From assembly GCF_900100705.1 (NCBI RefSeq), contig NZ_FNCH01000001.1, positions 137,163 through 201,162 on the forward strand: a stretch of 64,000 bases of DNA, written 5' to 3'. Numbering within the stretch: position 1 is the stretch's first letter; each line of letters begins with the position of its first letter. The DNA comes from Pedobacter terrae (GTDB lineage Bacteria > Bacteroidota > Bacteroidia > Sphingobacteriales > Sphingobacteriaceae). Under the pieces are notes generated by a model, which had not been told where the DNA came from, searched no databases, and worked only from the letters and a program-made list of their open reading frames with translations. Position numbers and translations under genes: made by a program. Positions 29,196-37,439 of this stretch are shown here, one piece after another.

Positions 29196-30329
29196 ATGAA
29201 AAATATAAAATTAGTTTTATTGGCTCTTTTACTCCCAGCTTTAAGCTGGGCACAAACGCCAAATTTTAGTTTAACAGGTAAAATAGGAACGCTGGGTGCT
29301 CCGGCAAAAGCCTATATCGATTACATGGATAACGGCGTAAGTCACGAAGATTCCGTGGCTTTGGTTAACGGAAGTTTCAAATTTACCGGACATATTTCTG
29401 GTAATGCCTATGCCCGTATGGCACTTGATCATACAGGTGGCGGTAAAAACAAGGCCGTTTATACAGGTGATGTCATTTACTTTTACTTTGGGAAAGAACA
29501 GGTTACCATTAGTTCAAAAGATTCTTTAGATAATGCTGTTTTTACCGGTTCAAAGGTATATCAGGAATACGATGCCTATAACAAAGCCATTGGGGGTACC
29601 ATTATGGCGCTTACCAAAGCGGTTAATATCGATTTTAACAAAGGAACACCAGAACAAAAGAAAGATACAGTTTATATGAAAGCGGTAGATCTGCGCTTCA
29701 GAAAAAACATCCAGAACAGAACAGACAAACAGTTTCAATTTGCTAAAGAACATCCAACTTCCTATTTCGCTTTGGTGGCGCTTTCAGAAGCAGCAGGAAG
29801 CAAGGTAGATGTGGCTAAAGTGCAGCCGATTTTCAATGCCCTAAACAAAGAATACCGGGAAACCGATATGGGGAAAGAACTGGCACAACGTATTGCGGCA
29901 AGCGGGATTACGGCTATTGGAAACCCAGCACCGCTTTTCACCCAGAACAATGTGGTTGGCAAGCCTGTTTCATTGGCCAGTTTTAAAGGAAAAGTGGTAC
30001 TGGTTGAGTTTTGGGCAAGCTGGTGCAGCCCATGCAGGGCAGAAAATCCGAACCTGGTAAAGCAATATCAAACTTATAAAGATAAAGGTTTCGAAATTAT
30101 TTCAGTTTCATTGGATCATGTAAAAGAGAATTGGCTGGAAGCGATAGAAAAAGACGGTTTAGACTGGATTCACGTATCTGATCTAAAAGGTTGGAACAAC
30201 GAAGTAGGTCGTTTATATGGTGTTCGTGCGGTGCCTGCCAGTTTTCTGGTAGATGCGCAGGGAAAAATTATTGGAAACGGCCTTCGTGGCGAACCGCTAA
30301 ACAAAAAGCTTGCTGAAATTTTCAACTAA
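29196..30329 (+). CDS. TlpA-like thioredoxin with DUF4369-type N-domain
   Basis: 377 residues with a signal peptide (LLALLLPALSWAQ). An N-terminal all-beta/alpha region (about 20-230), as in DUF4369 proteins, precedes a thioredoxin domain (about 245-375) with FWASWCSPCRAENPNL; the redox pair is CSPC. It probably reduces disulfides or acts as an envelope redox partner in the transport locus. It lies 142 bp after the PKD-like gene, with a dispersed repeat in the gap. Confidence 0.9.
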   Translation: MKNIKLVLLALLLPALSWAQTPNFSLTGKIGTLGAPAKAYIDYMDNGVSHEDSVALVNGSFKFTGHISGNAYARMALDHTGGGKNKAVYTGDVIYFYFGKEQVTISSKDSLDNAVFTGSKVYQEYDAYNKAIGGTIMALTKAVNIDFNKGTPEQKKDTVYMKAVDLRFRKNIQNRTDKQFQFAKEHPTSYFALVALSEAAGSKVDVAKVQPIFNALNKEYRETDMGKELAQRIAASGITAIGNPAPLFTQNNVVGKPVSLASFKGKVVLVEFWASWCSPCRAENPNLVKQYQTYKDKGFEIISVSLDHVKENWLEAIEKDGLDWIHVSDLKGWNNEVGRLYGVRAVPASFLVDAQGKIIGNGLRGEPLNKKLAEIFN

Positions 30330-30472
30330 CTATTGGTCAAACAGATTTGGATAATGACAAGATACTAACTATATGTCTGTTGTAGGTTTAGCTACATTAG
30401 AAATGTCTGATAGCTCGATGTAACTGTGGAGGGCGGAAACAGTTAAGCTTCGCCAAAAAATCATAAACAATA

Positions 30473-32146
30473 ATGAATAACTACATAAAGGCCATAACAG
30501 CAACCCTGGTGTTGCTGTTTGGCCTAAATGCTACTGCGCAGAAAAAGCAGGTTGCAAAATTTCAATACACCATTAGCCAGGCGGTTAAAAAAGCGTACCC
30601 GGCAAGTGTGCGGATGTGGGGTTTCGATGTACAGCAGCAGCAAAGAACTAGTGCGCAGTTTAGTGGCGTGGTGATAAGTGCAGACGGTTATATTTTAACT
30701 GCTGCACATACCATTTTACCCGGAAAAAATTATAAGGTTTTTTTTCCAGACGGACGCGAATGTATTGCTGTGGCGCTAGGGAAAATAGAAAATAAAGAAA
30801 CCCCGGGTATCCCAGATGTTGGCATGATGAAAATTACCGATAAGGGCACCTATCCATTTGCAGAGATGGGCTATTCGGCCAGTTTGCTAAAAGATGAACC
30901 TTGCATCAGTATTTCTTATCCGGAAAGCCTGAATCAAACCCTGCCCACTTTAAGGTTGGGTAGTATTGCGGAAGTGAAAAATGAATATGGATTTATCCGT
31001 TCAACCTGTAAAATGGAACCTGGTGACTCTGGTGGACCTTTATTTGACTATCGCGGCCGGGTGATTGGACTGCACAGCGCCATAGATGTTTCAGAGGAAA
31101 TGAATTTTGAAATTCCTGTTGATCTTTATCGCCGTTATTGGACAGCCTTGAACAGTGAAATCCTTTATACAGCTTTTCCAGAAAAAACGGATCGTGTTGA
31201 GGTCGATCCCTTGTTGTTGCTATTACAAAAAGAAAGCAAACAAAAGGCGTTACATCCTGATTTTGGTGTTCCAGTAGTCAACAATAGTTTCGCTATTACA
31301 AGCACAATAAAAGAACAACAACAGAAAATTGATGCCTGTTTATTAAATATTAAAACATCAAGTGGTGTTAAAAAACAGTTTTTATTAAGCAAAAATACCA
31401 TGGTTGGCGAAAATGCACAAGGTGTTATTAATGGCGTTAACGTACCGCTTAAGGTCGTAGGAAAAGATCAGGAGAATGACCTGGCTTTATTTTCGCTTGA
31501 ACAGCACATAACTGGTGGGATTGATTTAAATATTGCTGAAACCGACACCGTTAAAATAGAAATGGGTAAACTGTTGTACAGTATAAACCCTGCAGGTAAA
31601 GTAATACGCAGTGTGTTAGGTAGCTCGTTATTTAACTTGCCAAAAATAAATAGTCAGCCGTATTTAGGTGCCATGGTGGTATACAATGCTAGCCCTGTTC
31701 AATTTTCCTTAATTAAAGAAGGCAGCCCGGCAGAAAAAGCAGGGATAAAAGTTGGCGATGAGCTGATCAGTATTAATAGGAATGCCATCAAAAAAGCAAG
31801 TGAGTTTGCACCTGAAATGATGAAATATTGGGCAGATGACGAGGTTACTTTTGAATGGGCGAATGCTTCTGGTAAGGTGAAGAAAACTTTCAAGCTGAAT
31901 GGTAGGGGGCAATCGGTCTCTAATCACCCTGCGGATAAATTTGAGGGTGGGAAATCTGAGCGAAGGGATGGTTTAAATGCTGTTTTTGCACATGATGCCG
32001 CCATTAAAGCTAGCGATTGCGGATCGCCTGTTTTTGATTGGGAAGGTCATTTTTATGGGATCAATATTGCCAGATTCAGCCGGACTAGCACAGTTGTGAT
32101 TCCAAAGAAAACAATTGTTGATTTTTTTTTAAAGCATGTGAGATAG
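30473..32146 (+). CDS. Trypsin-like protease with PDZ and a second degenerate protease unit
   Basis: 557 residues, signal peptide then an S1C/trypsin-like domain with catalytic His79 (TAAHT), Asp115 (IPDVGMM) and Ser186 (GDSGGPLFD). A second half (about 280-557) repeats the fold: NDLALF resembles the Asp region and ASDCGSPVFDWEGHF aligns with GDSGGPLFDYRG, with Cys516 in the Ser place and no matching His. A PDZ domain (about 411-480, GSPAEKAGIKVGDELISI) is inserted in that half. It probably degrades or senses envelope proteins. It is the last gene of the sigma-controlled locus. Confidence 0.85.
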   Translation: MNNYIKAITATLVLLFGLNATAQKKQVAKFQYTISQAVKKAYPASVRMWGFDVQQQQRTSAQFSGVVISADGYILTAAHTILPGKNYKVFFPDGRECIAVALGKIENKETPGIPDVGMMKITDKGTYPFAEMGYSASLLKDEPCISISYPESLNQTLPTLRLGSIAEVKNEYGFIRSTCKMEPGDSGGPLFDYRGRVIGLHSAIDVSEEMNFEIPVDLYRRYWTALNSEILYTAFPEKTDRVEVDPLLLLLQKESKQKALHPDFGVPVVNNSFAITSTIKEQQQKIDACLLNIKTSSGVKKQFLLSKNTMVGENAQGVINGVNVPLKVVGKDQENDLALFSLEQHITGGIDLNIAETDTVKIEMGKLLYSINPAGKVIRSVLGSSLFNLPKINSQPYLGAMVVYNASPVQFSLIKEGSPAEKAGIKVGDELISINRNAIKKASEFAPEMMKYWADDEVTFEWANASGKVKKTFKLNGRGQSVSNHPADKFEGGKSERRDGLNAVFAHDAAIKASDCGSPVFDWEGHFYGINIARFSRTSTVVIPKKTIVDFFLKHVR

Positions 32147-32176
32147 CCTGACATAGCCTGTATTGAATTAACTGAA

Positions 32177-32230
32177 AACTGTCAATCCTGAGGGATAATT
32201 TATGATAAAAAATCAATATGATTGACAGTT
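32177..32230. repeat. 11-bp inverted repeat with 32-nt spacer
   Basis: AACTGTCAATC (32177-32187) is the exact complement of GATTGACAGTT (32220-32230), which is followed by AAAA. It lies after the trypsin-like gene and could act as a weak terminator or a processing site. Confidence 0.5.
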
Positions 32231-32276
32231 AAAATTTAATTAGGTAATATCCATCAAGAAATAGTCATTCCCAACT

Positions 32277-32358
32277 TGATCCGATGGCTCTATCGGATGG
32301 GAATCTTAAAACGTGCATTAAGATTCCCGCATGCGTGAGATCCGACAGCTATCGGATG
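32277..32358. repeat. Nested palindromic intergenic repeat (REP-like)
   Basis: A central hairpin GGGAATCTTAA (32299-32309) / TTAAGATTCCC (32318-32328) is flanked by degenerate palindromes: GATCCGATGGCTCTATCGGATG before and GATCCGACAGCTATCGGATG after. Such clustered CCGATAG-containing palindromes are widespread in Sphingobacteriaceae spacers. They may be mobile or structural RNA elements. Confidence 0.6.
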
Positions 32359-32418
32359 ACGACCGAACTAGTGGATTCGGTCAATGGTAGCCTGTCGAAG
32401 GACCTTCATCTAAATTTG

Positions 32419-33702
32419 CTATTGGTTGGTGTCTCGCCGACCAATGTTCAATAGCGTATCAATTTCTGTATTAAATTCTTTTACAAATTCATCATAAAAT
32501 TTACCTGTGGCAGGGCCGTTAAAACCAGTATGAATCTGGGCTACATTTCCCTGTTTATCGATTATTATTGTGGTTGGAAACGATAAAAAAGAATCAAGTG
32601 CAGGCAATGATTCAGATACTGCCTGTTTATCTGCTGTGCCTGCCAATACTTGGTCGTATGTTATACCAAAACGATCGCGGAAACGGGTCATTACTTTTTT
32701 CGCGTATTCGGGCTCAGTAGAACGCTCATAATGTAAAGCAATAATTTCTACACCCCGGTTTTTGTTCTTTTTATACCATGGTGCCATAAAAGTAGCTTCG
32801 TCAACACAGTTAGGACACCAGCTTCCAGTAATGGTTAAAATCACTACCCTATTCTTGTATTTTTCATCTTTTAAGGAAATCTTTTTGCCATTTATATCAG
32901 AAAAACTGAAATCGAGTGTTTTGTATCCTTTTTTCAAGTAGGTAAGTTGATAAGGATCAGGCAGGGCCGCATCTTTATTTTTGTTTCCGGTAAAAGGCTG
33001 ACTTCCTCTTGCGCTTAAAACTTCACCTTTCAGCGTACCGTCTGTTTGAAAAGTACCTTTGTAATAAGCAGGAGAGGAGCCGATAAAACTCGAAAGTTGA
33101 AATTCATTGCCCTCCACAACACCTTCCAGATAACGCGAATCGCCGGTTACACGCAAGAAAGTTCCCGTCAGTTTGTTTCCTGCTTGTTTAAATAAACCTA
33201 CTGTTTTTTCTTCTTTCCCATTTGGTGATGTAAAAGTCACATCATAACTTCCGGAATAGTCTGCTGCGGCAGGTTTGTCCGTTTTAAAACGATAGTTTTC
33301 GTGCGCCGCAACAATGATTAAGGGTTTGCCGGTTTTGTCCTGTTTTCTTAAAGTTCCTGTTAATTGATCGCCGTTTATAGCAAATGCAAATTCATTGTCA
33401 AACTGATCCAGTTTAACAAAAAGTGAATCGGACGTTTGTCTGACCAGACCACCTTCGAAACTTTCTTCGGCATTGCGGAAATACAATTTCTGTTGACCAC
33501 TTTTTTCATTGATCTCAAAATTGAAAGGTATTTCGAGTCCCTCTCTTACTTTAGCCACCCCACGCCATTTGCCCAATGCGATAAAAGCCTTTGTTTTTAT
33601 AGGTTTAAGTGTTACCCCTTGATTGGCCACGGTACTGTTTTGTGCATAACTTAAAGATGTTAATATGACCAATATGGCGGTTAGGAAGGACTTTAATTTC
33701 AT
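32419..33702 (-). CDS. TlpA-like thioredoxin-domain protein (divergent from the SAM-controlled susCD)
   Basis: 427 residues with a signal peptide (LTSLSYAQ). The N-terminal half is repetitive beta structure, with two lipocalin-like pieces (YFRNAEESFEGGLV, YSGSYDVTFTSPNGK). The C-terminal thioredoxin domain (about 285-415) has GSWCPNCVDEATF as redox site. It is probably periplasmic. Its -7-like TATATTTG (33741-33734, minus) adjoins the near-palindrome TCTACTAATTTAGTCGA at 33717-33733. It is divergent from a SAM-riboswitch locus, hinting at a role in sulfur metabolism. Confidence 0.88.
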   Translation of the reverse strand: MKLKSFLTAILVILTSLSYAQNSTVANQGVTLKPIKTKAFIALGKWRGVAKVREGLEIPFNFEINEKSGQQKLYFRNAEESFEGGLVRQTSDSLFVKLDQFDNEFAFAINGDQLTGTLRKQDKTGKPLIIVAAHENYRFKTDKPAAADYSGSYDVTFTSPNGKEEKTVGLFKQAGNKLTGTFLRVTGDSRYLEGVVEGNEFQLSSFIGSSPAYYKGTFQTDGTLKGEVLSARGSQPFTGNKNKDAALPDPYQLTYLKKGYKTLDFSFSDINGKKISLKDEKYKNRVVILTITGSWCPNCVDEATFMAPWYKKNKNRGVEIIALHYERSTEPEYAKKVMTRFRDRFGITYDQVLAGTADKQAVSESLPALDSFLSFPTTIIIDKQGNVAQIHTGFNGPATGKFYDEFVKEFNTEIDTLLNIGRRDTNQ

Positions 33703-33716
33703 TGGGGTGTTTTTAA

Positions 33717-33733
33717 TCTACTAATTTAGTCGA
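33717..33733. promoter_or_regulatory. Near-palindromic operator candidate (sulfur regulon)
   Basis: TCTACTAATTTAGTCGA: the half-sites TCTACTAA and TTAGTCGA are inverted repeats with one mismatch, around a central T. It lies just downstream of a TATATTTG (minus strand) -7-like element, a repressor-like position for the tlpA-like gene. The sequence at 52668-52684 upstream of cysE matches at 14 of 17 positions. Confidence 0.45.
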
Positions 33734-33741
33734 CAAATATA
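33734..33741 (-). promoter_or_regulatory. -7 element (TATATTTG) of the TlpA-like gene
   Basis: On the minus strand, TATATTTG matches TAnnTTTG. A TTTG lies 13 nt upstream instead of the usual 19-21, so the -33 is not standard. Confidence 0.4.
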
Positions 33742-33813
33742 CGGACGGAAAGACCAAAGAAAAAATATTTTAATAAAAATCTATAAAAACTATAGGATAA
33801 ATGGAATTAGTTA

Positions 33814-33821
33814 TACCTTTG
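33814..33821 (+). promoter_or_regulatory. -7 element (TACCTTTG) preceding the SAM riboswitch
   Basis: TACCTTTG fits TAnnTTTG and would start RNA about 7 nt later, just before the aptamer P1 stem. No clear TTTG is seen at -33. Confidence 0.45.
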
Positions 33822-33837
33822 CCCCAGTTATTTTAAA

Positions 33838-33946
33838 ATACTTATCAAGAAAGGCGGAGGGAATGGCCCTGTGAAGCCTTAGCAACCATCTAATTTTTAG
33901 AAATGGTGCTAATTCCATCCCAGATGAATCTGGGGTAGTTAAGTCA
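33838..33946 (+). promoter_or_regulatory. SAM-I (S-box) riboswitch aptamer
   Basis: The invariant core is present in order: AAGAAAGGCGGAGGGA, then GGCCCTGTGAAGCC and AGCAACC, then GGTGCTAATTCC. P3 is closed by CATCTAA/AATGG-type pairing, P4 is CCCAGATGAATCTGGG, and P1 is ACTTA (33840-33844) with TAAGT (33940-33944). SAM-I aptamers bind S-adenosylmethionine and switch off methionine-related genes. The next downstream genes are susC and susD, so here the switch appears to control an importer. Confidence 0.92.
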
Positions 33947-33977
33947 GTTGTTTGTTATCCTTATCTAAAATATATGG

Positions 33978-34009
33978 AGCACTTCTGATTTTAAGGGGTG
34001 CTTTTTTTT
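33978..34009 (+). terminator. Riboswitch terminator
   Basis: AGCACTTCT (33978-33986) pairs with AGGGGTGCT (33994-34002), with G-U pairs, followed by seven T. It lies 31 bp downstream of the SAM aptamer and is the expected expression platform for transcription termination. Confidence 0.85.
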
Positions 34010-34061
34010 GCCCTGGCTGCTTTCTTGAAATTAAATTATGCATTAAAAAAAAATCATTCAA

Positions 34062-34136
34062 ATGAAGAAAACAGACGAGCTAAAATCATTTTATCTAAAC
34101 CTTTATGCATCCTTCCGAATGCGCCAGCCCTGTTAG
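34062..34136 (+). CDS. Candidate 24-aa leader peptide ending in Cys-stop
   Basis: ATG at 34062 begins MKKTDELKSFYLNLYASF and the frame ends RMRQPC then TAG. The only Cys codon (TGT, 34131-34133) and the stop (34134-34136) sit inside the left arm of the terminator stem that starts at 34129. A ribosome paused at Cys or the stop would keep that stem from forming. This is the arrangement expected of an attenuation leader sensing Cys-tRNA. Translation and regulation are inferred, and no sequence search could be run. Confidence 0.5.
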   Translation: MKKTDELKSFYLNLYASFRMRQPC

Positions 34137-34163
34137 GATGGTTTCATTTTAACAGGCGTTTTT
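34129..34163 (+). terminator. Second leader terminator, overlapping the leader ORF stop
   Basis: CCTGTTAGGAT (34129-34139) pairs with ATTTTAACAGG (34146-34156), including two G-U pairs, with a 6-nt loop and T tract at 34159-34163. A competing antiterminator is possible: AAAC (34097-34100) plus CATCC (34108-34112) with GGATGGTTT (34136-34144), which would break the terminator stem. Confidence 0.7.
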
Positions 34164-34260
34164 GATCTAACCATTCCATTTTTTTTTAATAAAACACGGT
34201 TTTTAGCCGTTAGGAATCGTTTTGCCCAAATTTTATCTTTTAACTCATCAGAACATACAC

Positions 34261-37200
34261 ATGATCAAACTTTTTAAATCAATAGCACTCATCATACTGC
34301 TCTTTATTGTGCAGGCGGGATTTGCTCAAACTGTAACCATCACCGGAACGGTAAAATCGGCCGATGGAGAAACCTTACCAGGTGTTTCAATATTTATAAA
34401 AGAAACCAAACAAACTGCCATCTCTGACGCCAAGGGTGCTTTTTCGATAAATACGCCTGAAAAAGGCACATTAGTATTTTCATACATTGGTTTTAAAAGC
34501 CAGGAAATACCAACCAATAAAAATGCTGGCCCTATTTCGGTCATTCTTCAATCGAGCGATAATGCGCTGGATGAGGTAGTGGTTACGGCATTGGGAATTT
34601 CGAGACAGAAAAAATCGCTTGGTTATGCTGTGCAGGAATTAAAGGGGCAGGATTTGGCTGAAGCGAAAGAATCTAACCTGGTAAATGCGTTGGCTGGAAA
34701 AATAGCCGGAGTTAGGGTAACCAATAGTCAGGGGAGCATGGGCTCATCACGTGTGGTAATCAGAGGGGAAACGTCTATCGCCGGAAATAACCAGCCTTTA
34801 TTTGTGGTTGATGGAATTCCGGTAGATAACTCGCAGTTAAATTCTGCAGGGGCGAGAGATTATGCAAATGCTATTTCAGATATCAATCCAGAGGATATTG
34901 AATCAATTAGTGTATTAAAAGGGCCAAACGCAGCAGCATTATATGGCTCGAGGGCTGCCGCAGGGGTAATTTTAATTAAAACCAAAACAGGTAAATCAAA
35001 AAAAGGATTGGGCATTGAGGTTAATTCTAATGCCGTATTAGAAACCTTGCTTACCCTGCCAGTATATCAAAATGCTTTCGGACAGGGATCAGAAGGTAAG
35101 TTCAGTTATGTGGATGGCGCCGGTAAAGGCCTTAATGATGGGGTGGATGAAAGCTGGGGACCAAAAATGGACGGCAGGTTAATTCCACAGTTTTTTTCAA
35201 AAGGAGTGCCGGTTCCATTTGTAGCCCACCCAGATAATGTACGTGATTTTTTTCAAACAGGATATTCGTTAAATAATGGGGTTTCTGTGGCCGATGCAGG
35301 CGAAAAATATGATTACCGGATCTCTTACAATAACCTGAAACAGGTTGGAATTGTGCCTAACTCCGGACAGGGGAAAAATTCATTTGTATTAAATACTTCG
35401 CTAAAGATAACGCCAAAACTAACTTTAACGGCTAATGCGAATTACAGCAAACTAAGTTCTGATAATTTGCCTGGTACAGGTGGCTCAAGATCAACCAGTA
35501 CGATGTTACAATTTACCTGGTTTGGCCGTCAGGTAGATATTAACCAATTGAAAAATTATCTGGATGAAAATGGAAAAACATTTAACTGGAATAATAGCTA
35601 TTACAGCAATCCATATTGGGTAGCTTACGAAAATACCGTGTCGCAAAACCGTAGCCGGATTATTGGAAGTTTAGCCCTTAATTATAAAATTATTGACGGA
35701 CTTGATTTTAATTTCAGATCAGGAACAGATTATTACAACGATAGGCGTAAAGTTAGAATCGCTTATGGTACCAATGGAACACCTTTTGGCTCTTACACAG
35801 AAAGTGCCTTTACAGTAAGCGAAAATAATACCGATGTCACCCTAAACTTTAACAAACAGTTAAACGATGATTTTAGCTTAGAATTATTGGGTGGTGGTAA
35901 CATCCGCAGGCAGTATATTGAGCAAAATGACCAGAGCGCACCTAAACTGGCCATTGCAGGGCTTTACAACCTTAAAAACTCCCGCGATCCCCTCGTTTCA
36001 TCCAATAATTTATCACGTTTAAAATCTTACAGTGTTTATGCATCCGGACAGATCGGTTTCAGAAATTACCTTTTTGCCAACATTACGGCACGTAACGATT
36101 GGTCGTCTACCTTGCCAGCGCAGAACAGATCTTATTTTTACCCGTCATTTAACGGAAGTTTTGTGGCTACGGAAGCTTTTGATATTAAAAGTGAAGCCCT
36201 TAACTATTTAAAAATACGCGGTGGTTGGTCTAAAGTAGGTAAAGATGCAGACCCTTACCGCTTAATCAATACTTATGTGTTTAGTGCGCCGTTTTATGGC
36301 AATCCTCAGCTTACCACAGGTTCTATCGACCTGAATCCTAACTTAAAGCCAGAAACCACTACTTCCACAGAAATTGGGCTTGAAGCGGTTTTCTTTAATA
36401 AAAGATTACGATTTGATTTAAGTGCGTATAACACCAATAGTTACAACCAGATTTTAGCAGCCGATGTGAGCCAGAGTACAGGTTTCAGCTCGAAATTATT
36501 GAATGCCGGAAAAATAAACAACAAAGGGATTGAAGCACAATTGGGCATCACCCCAGTTAAAAAAGCCTTTACCTGGGATGTAGACTTCAATTTTGCAGCA
36601 AACAGGAGTCGTGTAATTGAGCTGGATGCCGAAAAATTGCTGACCAATTATGTGGTGGCTACCAACTCGGCACAGATGATTGCAACGGTAGGTCAACCTT
36701 ATGGATCACTGTTCGGTACAGCTTTTTTAAGGGATGGTAACGGGAACATCATTGTTAACGCTACGGGTGCACCAGCTACAAACCCAACCAAACAGGTATT
36801 GGGAAAATATACACCAGATTGGATTGGCGGAGTTTATAATACTTTTAGTTATAAAGGCATCAGTTTAGGTGTATTGGTTGATGCCAGTTTTGGTGGTTCT
36901 ATTTACAATGGAACTTACGCAACAGGAACTTATACCGGTGTTTTAGCTTCCACACTTCCTGGAAGGGCGGCTGAATATGGCGGTATTTCTTATTATTATC
37001 CAGGTAACGATAAAGCCAATGGAACAGTTCGTGTAAATGGAACTGCCCCTACGGGCGTTACCGTGTATGATGATGGGATTATTTTTGATGGGGTAACGGC
37101 TGATGGCAAACGCAACGAGAAGATATTACCTGCTCAGCAGTATTACAAAACCTTTAGAAATATTGATGAAGCAAATATTTTTGATGCTTCATATGTAAAA

Positions 37201-37428
37201 CTCCGTGAGGTGAAATTAAGCTATAATTTACCTGCCAAATGGCTCCGGCCGTTAAATTTACAAGGAGTTTCGGTATCGCTCGTTGGCCGTAACCTGTGGA
37301 TTATTCACCGCAACACGGTTGATATCGATCCGGAAGTGGCTTTTAATACCGGTAATGGTCAAGGTTTAGAAAGTTTATCTAATCCCAGTACCCGTAGTTA
37401 TGGTATCAACCTGAATGTTAAATTTTAA
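34261..37428 (+). CDS. SusC/RagA-type TonB-dependent transporter, SAM-riboswitch controlled
   Basis: The ATG at 34261 gives 1055 residues with a signal peptide (LIILLFIVQAGFAQ). An in-frame TTG upstream would sit inside the leader. No STN domain, so no FecR signalling. A CarboxypepD-reg-like domain (about 20-105, GTVKSADGETLPGVSIFIK) precedes the plug (VTALGISRQKKSLGYAVQ..., ALYGSRAAAGVILIKTK) and barrel, with aromatic C-terminus NLNVKF. The leader carries a SAM-I riboswitch and a second attenuator-like element, so its cargo is plausibly a sulfur compound such as methionine or a peptide; this is inference. Confidence 0.95.
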   Translation: MIKLFKSIALIILLFIVQAGFAQTVTITGTVKSADGETLPGVSIFIKETKQTAISDAKGAFSINTPEKGTLVFSYIGFKSQEIPTNKNAGPISVILQSSDNALDEVVVTALGISRQKKSLGYAVQELKGQDLAEAKESNLVNALAGKIAGVRVTNSQGSMGSSRVVIRGETSIAGNNQPLFVVDGIPVDNSQLNSAGARDYANAISDINPEDIESISVLKGPNAAALYGSRAAAGVILIKTKTGKSKKGLGIEVNSNAVLETLLTLPVYQNAFGQGSEGKFSYVDGAGKGLNDGVDESWGPKMDGRLIPQFFSKGVPVPFVAHPDNVRDFFQTGYSLNNGVSVADAGEKYDYRISYNNLKQVGIVPNSGQGKNSFVLNTSLKITPKLTLTANANYSKLSSDNLPGTGGSRSTSTMLQFTWFGRQVDINQLKNYLDENGKTFNWNNSYYSNPYWVAYENTVSQNRSRIIGSLALNYKIIDGLDFNFRSGTDYYNDRRKVRIAYGTNGTPFGSYTESAFTVSENNTDVTLNFNKQLNDDFSLELLGGGNIRRQYIEQNDQSAPKLAIAGLYNLKNSRDPLVSSNNLSRLKSYSVYASGQIGFRNYLFANITARNDWSSTLPAQNRSYFYPSFNGSFVATEAFDIKSEALNYLKIRGGWSKVGKDADPYRLINTYVFSAPFYGNPQLTTGSIDLNPNLKPETTTSTEIGLEAVFFNKRLRFDLSAYNTNSYNQILAADVSQSTGFSSKLLNAGKINNKGIEAQLGITPVKKAFTWDVDFNFAANRSRVIELDAEKLLTNYVVATNSAQMIATVGQPYGSLFGTAFLRDGNGNIIVNATGAPATNPTKQVLGKYTPDWIGGVYNTFSYKGISLGVLVDASFGGSIYNGTYATGTYTGVLASTLPGRAAEYGGISYYYPGNDKANGTVRVNGTAPTGVTVYDDGIIFDGVTADGKRNEKILPAQQYYKTFRNIDEANIFDASYVKLREVKLSYNLPAKWLRPLNLQGVSVSLVGRNLWIIHRNTVDIDPEVAFNTGNGQGLESLSNPSTRSYGINLNVKF

Positions 37429-37439
37429 CTATTTCCATC

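Larger units (their letters stand above)
32147..32418. other. Convergent intergenic region with inverted repeats
   Basis: It holds two inverted repeats described separately (32177-32230 and 32277-32358) and the short motif CCTGTCGAAGG near 32391. No gene is seen. Confidence 0.5.
33703..34260. other. 558-bp divergent leader region of the second susCD pair
   Basis: It contains, from left to right, the shared near-palindrome (33717), a -7-like element of the minus gene, a -7-like element for the plus strand (33814), the SAM-I aptamer (33838), its terminator (33978), a 24-codon ORF (34062) and a second terminator (34129). Each has its own entry. Confidence 0.8.
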
